From positions 361,171 to 425,170 of the forward strand of contig NZ_OZ060398.1 in assembly GCF_964059085.1 (NCBI RefSeq): 64,000 nt of DNA, written 5' to 3'. Source of the stretch: Buchnera aphidicola (Mindarus abietinus) (lineage in GTDB: Bacteria > Pseudomonadota > Gammaproteobacteria > Enterobacterales > Enterobacteriaceae). Below are positions 58,907-64,000 of the stretch, in pieces. Position numbers and translations under genes: made by a program. Every line of letters starts with the position of its first letter. The stretch's first letter is position 1. Under the pieces are notes generated by a model. The model saw only the letters and a program-made list of their open reading frames with translations. It did no database searches and had not been told where the DNA came from.

Positions 58907-58935
58907 ATCTTATATTAAAAATATAAAAAAAACAA
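58907..58935 (-). promoter_or_regulatory. Candidate sigma-70 promoter for tRNA-fMet
   Basis: On the minus strand TTGTTT (58930-58935) is followed after exactly 17 bases by TAAGAT (58907-58912), the same -10 hexamer as in the candidate tRNA-Ser promoter. Only 10 bases separate it from the tRNA, so the 5' leader would be very short. Confidence 0.35.
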
Positions 58936-59322
58936 CTATTTTAATCTAAAATATTAATAAATAAAATATTTTTATTAAAAAATATTTATTTATTCATAAA
59001 AATTTTTTAATTAAGTAAAAAAAAATCTTCTAAAAAACTAAATTTAAAAAAATATATTAAATTAAAAGTATTTTTTTAAAAAAATAAAAAAAATAATTTT
59101 TTATTATAAAATATTTTATTTTTTATTTATTTTAAAAATAATCACAATTACTGTTTCCTTAAAAAAATTAAATATATTATTATGTTTTCTTAAACAAAAA
59201 TTTAATAAATTTAATATTTTTTAAATTAAAAAATAAAAAATTTAATATTTTTATGTTATATATAAAAAAACAAAAAATATTTATAAAATATAAACAATAT
59301 TTTTTACTAAAAAGGTTTTTAC
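58936..59322. other. 387-base intergenic region before ribH
   Basis: This holds long A and T runs and a 15-base direct repeat AAATTTAATATTTTT (59207-59221 and 59238-59252). No open frame, tRNA or structured RNA is supported. An FMN riboswitch, which might be expected before a riboflavin gene, is not visible: its conserved G/C-rich helices are missing. Confidence 0.5.
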
Positions 59323-59790
59323 ATGAATATATTAAAATCAAGTATTGTTTCTAAAAATGCGTCAATTGCTATAATTATAGCTAGATTTAATGATTTCATC
59401 AATAATCATTTATTGAATGGAGCTATTGATACGTTAATAAGAATTGGGCAAGTGAAGAAAGAAAATATTTTTATATCTTATGTTCCTGGAACTTATGAGA
59501 TACCAATCATTGCAAAAATTTTATGTAAAAAAAAAAAATATGATTCTATTATTGCTTTAGGGACTATTATTAAAGGAAATACTCCTCATTATAAATCTAT
59601 AGCAAATCCTATTTTTTCAAATTTATCCTATCTTAGCATTAAAAATGAAATTCCGATTTTAATCGGTATATTAATAACAAAAACCATTGAACAAGCTATT
59701 GAAAGAGCAGGGACTAAATTAGGAAATAAAGGTTCGGAAGCGGCAATATCTGCTTTAGAAATGGTAAATCTTATAAAAAAAATAAAGTAA
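59323..59790 (+). CDS. ribH: 6,7-dimethyl-8-ribityllumazine synthase
   Basis: RibH condenses the ribitylaminopyrimidine with dihydroxybutanone phosphate to lumazine, the step before riboflavin. The 155-residue protein (E. coli 156) has IIIARFNDFINNHLLNGAID near residue 17, VPGTYEIPI near 54 and ALGTIIKGNTPHYKSIA near 80 with the catalytic His. IEQAIERAGTKLGNKGSEAA is near 124. AAAGG precedes the ATG. It is followed by thiL, ribD and nusB, a reordered version of the E. coli ribD-ribH-nusB-thiL cluster. Also called ribE. Confidence 0.96.
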   Translation: MNILKSSIVSKNASIAIIIARFNDFINNHLLNGAIDTLIRIGQVKKENIFISYVPGTYEIPIIAKILCKKKKYDSIIALGTIIKGNTPHYKSIANPIFSNLSYLSIKNEIPILIGILITKTIEQAIERAGTKLGNKGSEAAISALEMVNLIKKIK

Positions 59791-59858
59791 TAATTGTAAA
59801 ATTAAAAAAATTACTTAAAAATTTTAAAATATTTTAAACAACTAGAAATTTAAAAAAT

Positions 59859-60827
59859 ATGGTAATTGATGAATTTAAAATTATAGATAAATACTTTAAT
59901 CGTTTCAAAAAAAAAGATAAATATTTAATTAAAGGAATAGGAGATGATTGTGCAGTAGTACAAATACCAAAAAATAAAGCTTTATCTATCAGTACAGATA
60001 CTTTAGTAGAAGGTATTCATTTTTTAAAAAATATACATCCTATAGATTTAAGTTATAAAGCGCTTGCTGTAAATCTTAGTGATTTAGCTGCTATTGGAGC
60101 AGAACCAAAATGGTTAACCTTATCTATAACAATGCCTTATATAAATTTAAAATGGATAAAATTTTTTAGCAAAAATTTAATTAAATTAATTTATAAAAAT
60201 AATATGAAACTAATAGGGGGGGATACCACTAGAGGGCCATTAAGCATTACTATTAGTGCCTATGGTTTAATTCCAAAAGGAAAAGGATTATTTAGAACAG
60301 GCGCTAAAAATGGAGATTTAATCTATGTAACAGGAACATTAGGAGACAGCGCAGCTGGATTTGATTTACTAACAAAAAAAATCTCAATAAAAAATAATAG
60401 AATTTATAATATTCTTGTAAAAAAACATTTAAGACCTATTGCACGAATTTCACAAGGGAAAATTTTAAGAGATATTGCTACCTCAGCAATCGATGTTTCG
60501 GATGGATTAATTATGGATTTAAAACACATTTTAGATTCCAGTCAATGTGGTGCAAACTTAAACTTAGAAAATTTTCCCATATCAAAAATACTAAAAAAAA
60601 ATTTCAATAAAAAAAATTGGATAAAATGGGCTTTATATTCAGGGGAAGATTATGAATTATGTTTTACTATACCAGAAAAACAAAAAAAATATTTAGATAA
60701 TTTAATGAAATTTTGTAAAGTACCTTATACACATATTGGAAATATTACTGAATTAAAAAAAGGATATAAACTGTTAGAATTTAAAAAATCTATAAAGTTT
60801 AATAAAAAAGGATTCAATCATTTTTAA
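59859..60827 (+). CDS. thiL: Thiamine-monophosphate kinase
   Basis: ThiL phosphorylates thiamine monophosphate to thiamine diphosphate, the cofactor of enzymes such as Dxs at the right edge. The 322-residue protein (E. coli 325) has IKGIGDDCAVV near residue 25, ISTDTLVEGIHF near 43, KALAVNLSDLAAIGAEP near 67, LIGGDTTRGPLSITIS near 117, VTGTLGDSAAG near 150 and AIDVSDGLIMDL near 208. GEDYELCFT is near 262. All nucleotide- and metal-binding aspartates are kept. A G6 run at 60217-60222 lies inside GGD and is in frame. Confidence 0.96.
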   Translation: MVIDEFKIIDKYFNRFKKKDKYLIKGIGDDCAVVQIPKNKALSISTDTLVEGIHFLKNIHPIDLSYKALAVNLSDLAAIGAEPKWLTLSITMPYINLKWIKFFSKNLIKLIYKNNMKLIGGDTTRGPLSITISAYGLIPKGKGLFRTGAKNGDLIYVTGTLGDSAAGFDLLTKKISIKNNRIYNILVKKHLRPIARISQGKILRDIATSAIDVSDGLIMDLKHILDSSQCGANLNLENFPISKILKKNFNKKNWIKWALYSGEDYELCFTIPEKQKKYLDNLMKFCKVPYTHIGNITELKKGYKLLEFKKSIKFNKKGFNHF

Positions 60828-60863
60828 AAAAATATATTTATTGTTATAAAAAAGAGATTCCAA

Positions 60864-61982
60864 ATGAAAGATATTTTTTATATGAAAAAAGCTATAAATT
60901 TAGCAAAACTAGGAAAATTTACTACATGTCCTAATCCAAATGTAGGTTGTGTTATTGTAAAAAAATCAAAAATTGTAGGAGAAGGATGGCATAAAAAATC
61001 AGGGGAAGAACATGCCGAAATACATGCTTTAAAAATAGCAAAGGAAAAATCAAAAGGAGCTACTGCTTATATTACTTTAGAACCTTGTTGTCATTACGGA
61101 AAAACCCCTCCTTGTTGTGAAGCTCTTTTTTTTGCCGGTATATCAAGGGTAGTAATAGCTATGAAGGATCCAAATCCAAAAGTTAATGGAATAGGGATTT
61201 TTTGGTTAAAAAAAAAAGGAATTATAGTAAAAGAAGGTATTTTGAAAAATGAAGCAGAATATATAAATCAAGGGTTTTTAAAAAGAATGAGAACGGGTAT
61301 TCCCTGGATTCAATTAAAATTAGCTATGTCTATCGACGGAAGAACTTCTCTTCAGAATGGTAAGAGTAAATGGATTACTTCTAAAAAATCGCGTATAAAT
61401 GTTCAATATTTTAGAGCAAAAAGCGATGCTATTCTAAGTACTAGCAAAACTATATTTTACGATAATCCCTCATTAAACGTAAGATACCATGAATTTAACA
61501 GCGAAAAATTAAAAAAATATAATATAAATCAAAAAAAACAACCTATTAGAGTCATTATTGATAGTCAAAATAGACTAACTCCTTCTAATAAATTTATACA
61601 TACAAAAGGAAATATTATTTTAGCTCGATTAAAATATGATAATTTTATTTGGCCTAAAAACGTAAAACAAATATTAATTCCGTCTTATGAAAAAAAAATA
61701 GATTTAAACTATTTATTTACGAAATTAGGAAAATTAAAAATTAATAATCTATGGATTGAAGCTGGGCCTTCTTTATCCGGTGCTCTATTAAAAAAAAAAT
61801 TAATTGATGAATTAATTATTTATATAGCACCTAGACTATTTGGCCAATATTCAAATTCTTTATGTTTATTAGACAATTATTCAAAAATTTCAAAAACACC
61901 TAAATTATTTTTTTCCAATATCCGAAAAATTGATTCAGATATACGAATCATATTAAAACCTGACGATAATTTATATAACTAA
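60864..61982 (+). CDS. ribD: Bifunctional riboflavin deaminase-reductase
   Basis: RibD deaminates and then reduces the pyrimidine intermediate in riboflavin synthesis. The 372-residue protein (E. coli 367) has both domains in one frame. The zinc deaminase domain has [11 protein letters not shown] near residue 22, EEHAEIHAL with the catalytic Glu near 50, and [15 protein letters not shown] near 75. The NADPH-dependent reductase domain has [12 protein letters not shown] near 147, [17 protein letters not shown] and [13 protein letters not shown] near 296. I recall ribD being two separate genes (ribD1, ribD2) in pea aphid Buchnera, so the fused state is notable. Confidence 0.95.
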   Translation: MKDIFYMKKAINLAKLGKFTTCPNPNVGCVIVKKSKIVGEGWHKKSGEEHAEIHALKIAKEKSKGATAYITLEPCCHYGKTPPCCEALFFAGISRVVIAMKDPNPKVNGIGIFWLKKKGIIVKEGILKNEAEYINQGFLKRMRTGIPWIQLKLAMSIDGRTSLQNGKSKWITSKKSRINVQYFRAKSDAILSTSKTIFYDNPSLNVRYHEFNSEKLKKYNINQKKQPIRVIIDSQNRLTPSNKFIHTKGNIILARLKYDNFIWPKNVKQILIPSYEKKIDLNYLFTKLGKLKINNLWIEAGPSLSGALLKKKLIDELIIYIAPRLFGQYSNSLCLLDNYSKISKTPKLFFSNIRKIDSDIRIILKPDDNLYN

Positions 61983-62038
61983 TTATTTTTTTTAAAAAAA
62001 ATTTAACATTTATAAACATTTTTACAATAAGAAGAAAA

Positions 62039-62461
62039 ATGAATCCTTTAACTAGAAGAAAAGCAAGAGAATGTGCAGTACAAGCTATTTATTCCTGGCA
62101 ATTATCAAAAAATAATATAGTTGATATTAAAAATCAATTTTTAAAAAAAATAACTAATAAAAAAATAGACATAATTTATTTTTGTCAATTAATTATAGGA
62201 ATTACTGATCATTATAAATTTTTAGATGAATTTATAAAACCATATTTATCTAGGAAAATAACTGAGTTAGATCCTATTGAAAAAACAGTTCTTAGAATTT
62301 CTTTATATGAATTAATTAAAAGAAAAGATATTCCTTATAAAGTTGTAATTAATGAAGGGATAGAACTCGCTAAATTATTTGGTGCTAAAAAAAGTCATAA
62401 ATTTATTAATGGAGTATTAGATAAAGTTGTTTCTAAACTAGAAATATCTTGTAAAATTTGA
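62039..62461 (+). CDS. nusB: Transcription antitermination factor NusB
   Basis: NusB binds boxA RNA together with ribosomal protein S10 and promotes antitermination in rRNA operons. The 140-residue all-helical protein (E. coli 139) has [18 protein letters not shown] near residue 5, the boxA-binding region, [20 protein letters not shown] near 74, and [20 protein letters not shown] near 101. [11 protein letters not shown] follows near the C-terminus. It is followed by a strong hairpin and then convergent dxs. Confidence 0.96.
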   Translation: MNPLTRRKARECAVQAIYSWQLSKNNIVDIKNQFLKKITNKKIDIIYFCQLIIGITDHYKFLDEFIKPYLSRKITELDPIEKTVLRISLYELIKRKDIPYKVVINEGIELAKLFGAKKSHKFINGVLDKVVSKLEISCKI

Positions 62462-62533
62462 TTTATTTATTTTTTATAAATTAAAAACCTAATTTTAAAA
62501 AAAATTAAATATAAAATTTACATTATTATGATC

Positions 62534-62560
62534 TATTACACTAATTAAATTAGTGTAATA
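62534..62560 (+). terminator. Hairpin terminator after nusB
   Basis: TATTACACTAATT (62534-62546) and AATTAGTGTAATA (62548-62560) are perfect 13-base complements around one base, so a shorter stem with a small loop would form. A run of T residues follows. It separates convergent nusB and dxs; the T run favours termination of nusB. Confidence 0.7.
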
Positions 62561-62579
62561 AATTTTTTTTTAAAAAAAA

Positions 62580-64000
62580 TTAATCTAACCACTGCAATAT
62601 TTTTTCTTGTATTCCATCTGCATCTAATTTTATTTCCTTCTTAATTTCTTTTTGTTCTCCATGAAACACAAATTTATCTGGTAAACCTATATTTAGTACT
62701 GAAATATTAATTTTATAAAACATTAGTAATTCATTTACACTACTTCCCGCTCCCCCTGAAATAATACCTTCCTCAATAGTTATTAAAAATTGATAATTTT
62801 TTGCTAATAATAGAATTAAATTAATATCTAAAGGCTTAATAAATCTCATATCTACTAAAGTAAAATTTAATTTTTCACTTACTATTTTAGCTGATGAAAA
62901 TAATGATCCAAAGCTTAAAATAGCAGCTTTTTTACCTATTCTTTTGATTAAAGCTTTACCTATTGGTATAGTTTTAGAAGAATATAATATATTATCTATA
63001 AAATTTTTTTTAGGATATCTTATTGCAATAGGTTTATTAAAATTTAAATATGCAGTATTTAACATTTTTAATAATTCATTACCACTACTAGGTGCCATAA
63101 CAATAAAATTTGGTATAGATCTAAGATATGTAATATCAAACATTCCTTGATGAGTTTTTCCATCATGTCCTACTATACCAGCTCTGTCTATTATAAATAA
63201 AACCGGTAAATTTTGTATTGAAACATCATGAATTACTTGGTCGTATGCTCTTTGCAAAAAAGTAGAATAAATTGCTACTACCGGTTTATATCCTTTAGAT
63301 GCTAATCCAGCAGCAAAGGTTACTGCATGTTGTTCCGAAATACCTACATCAAAATATTGTTTAGGGAATAATTTAGAAAATTCCTCTATTCCAGAACCTA
63401 TTGACATTGCAGGAGTAATAGCTATTATTTTTTTATCTTTTATAGCAATTTTGCATAGCCAATCTCCAAATATTTTTGAATAAGTAATTTTTTTTTTAAA
63501 AAAAAAAGAAAAATTTTTGTTTTTTTTATTTTCTTTTGAAATAAAATGCCATTTAACTGGATCTTTTTCAGCAGGAGAATAACCTTTTCCCTTCTTTGTT
63601 TTTATATGGAATAATTTTATTCCATTAATAGAATGCAACTTTTTTAAAAATTTAATTAAAAATAATAGATTATGTCCATCGTAAGGACCGTAATAATTTA
63701 TTCCGAATTGATTTATGATTTTATAAAAATATTTCTTTTTAAATAAAAAATTTTTTTTTCCTTTAGATAATATCGAAAAAAAATTTTTTAACATACCAAC
63801 ACTATTGGAAATAGACATTTTATTATCATTTAAAATAATTAAAAAATCAGAAGAAATATTTGCAATATTATTAATTGCTTCCAATGACATTCCACTAGCT
63901 ATAGCGGAGTCTCCTATAACAGATATTGTTTTTCTATTTTTATTTTCTTTTTGAGCTGCTACAGACATTCCTAATCCTGCACTAATAGTAGTAGAAGAAT
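62580..64000 (-). CDS. dxs: 1-deoxy-D-xylulose-5-phosphate synthase, 5' end cut by the window
   Basis: Dxs condenses pyruvate and glyceraldehyde-3-phosphate to DXP, the start of the MEP isoprenoid pathway. About 473 C-terminal residues are visible; E. coli Dxs has 620, so the N-terminus lies beyond 64000. The reading enters as SSTTISAGLGMSVAAQKE and shows VIGDSAIASGM, LNDNKMSIS, the catalytic glutamate in ISEQHAVTFAAGLA, and RAGIVGHDGKTHQG. GGAGSSVNELL and LNIGLPDKFV follow. The diphosphate motif GDG is GDS here, and a segment of about 20 residues after LSKG is missing relative to E. coli. It needs the thiamine diphosphate made by ThiL. Confidence 0.95.
   Translation of the reverse strand, partial: SSTTISAGLGMSVAAQKENKNRKTISVIGDSAIASGMSLEAINNIANISSDFLIILNDNKMSISNSVGMLKNFFSILSKGKKNFLFKKKYFYKIINQFGINYYGPYDGHNLLFLIKFLKKLHSINGIKLFHIKTKKGKGYSPAEKDPVKWHFISKENKKNKNFSFFFKKKITYSKIFGDWLCKIAIKDKKIIAITPAMSIGSGIEEFSKLFPKQYFDVGISEQHAVTFAAGLASKGYKPVVAIYSTFLQRAYDQVIHDVSIQNLPVLFIIDRAGIVGHDGKTHQGMFDITYLRSIPNFIVMAPSSGNELLKMLNTAYLNFNKPIAIRYPKKNFIDNILYSSKTIPIGKALIKRIGKKAAILSFGSLFSSAKIVSEKLNFTLVDMRFIKPLDINLILLLAKNYQFLITIEEGIISGGAGSSVNELLMFYKINISVLNIGLPDKFVFHGEQKEIKKEIKLDADGIQEKILQWLD

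Noticed and set aside
58936-59322. FMN riboswitch before ribH
   Set aside because: None of the conserved G/C-rich helices or loop sequences of the element is present.

Overview
The window reads as part of the chromosome of a reduced gammaproteobacterial insect endosymbiont, almost certainly Buchnera aphidicola or a very close relative. It is extremely A+T-rich, and nearly every gene is a recognisable, slightly shortened copy of an Escherichia coli gene. The local gene order is E. coli-like with intervening genes removed. The retained functions are typical of Buchnera: essential amino acid and sulfur provisioning, translation and a little DNA repair. I saw no insertion sequence, phage, CRISPR array or rRNA, and no accessory island.

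Layout. 1-3459: tRNA-Ser and tRNA-Arg, gshA, rsmE, and fau on the opposite strand. 3645-4784 (minus): a tRNA cluster Met-Leu-Gln-Gln reading into rpiA. 5000-9808: glnS, pyrG, eno and a strong terminator. 9881-10918: convergent queE and queD. 11346-20125 (minus): a complete assimilatory sulfate reduction block, cysJ-cysI-cysH-cysG-cysD-cysN-cysC. 20247-30435: mutS, polA, engB, typA, gmk, ygfZ. 30587-35402: prfB (programmed +1 frameshift), lysS, lysA, thyA. 35541-42583: miaB, ybeY, corC, leuS, holA, tusA. 42602-48380: asd, yhgN, pgk, fbaA, mscS. 48413-58621: recC, recB, recD and convergent argA. 58820-64000: initiator tRNA, ribH, thiL, ribD, nusB, and dxs running off the right edge.

How the genes fit together. 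The cys block carries sulfate to sulfide, and its CysG makes the siroheme needed by CysI. asd, lysA and argA belong to lysine/threonine/methionine and arginine synthesis for the host. ribD and ribH make riboflavin precursors, dxs makes the isoprenoid precursor DXP, and thiL supplies the thiamine diphosphate that Dxs needs. eno, pgk, fbaA and rpiA are central carbon metabolism.

The most striking observation is that four genes (rsmE, cysG, ybeY, recB) are each broken by one frameshift lying exactly in a long coding-strand poly(A) tract (A11, A12, A11, A14). In all four, one extra A (or loss of two) restores a full-length family member. This is the pattern expected for genes rescued by RNA polymerase slippage, already described for Buchnera and Blochmannia. 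A systematic homopolymer undercount in sequencing would look the same. LeuRS has lost the residues of its editing site and PolA those of its proofreading site, which suggests relaxed fidelity in translation and replication. I did not find a wholly new biological system; these erosion and rescue patterns are the best leads.
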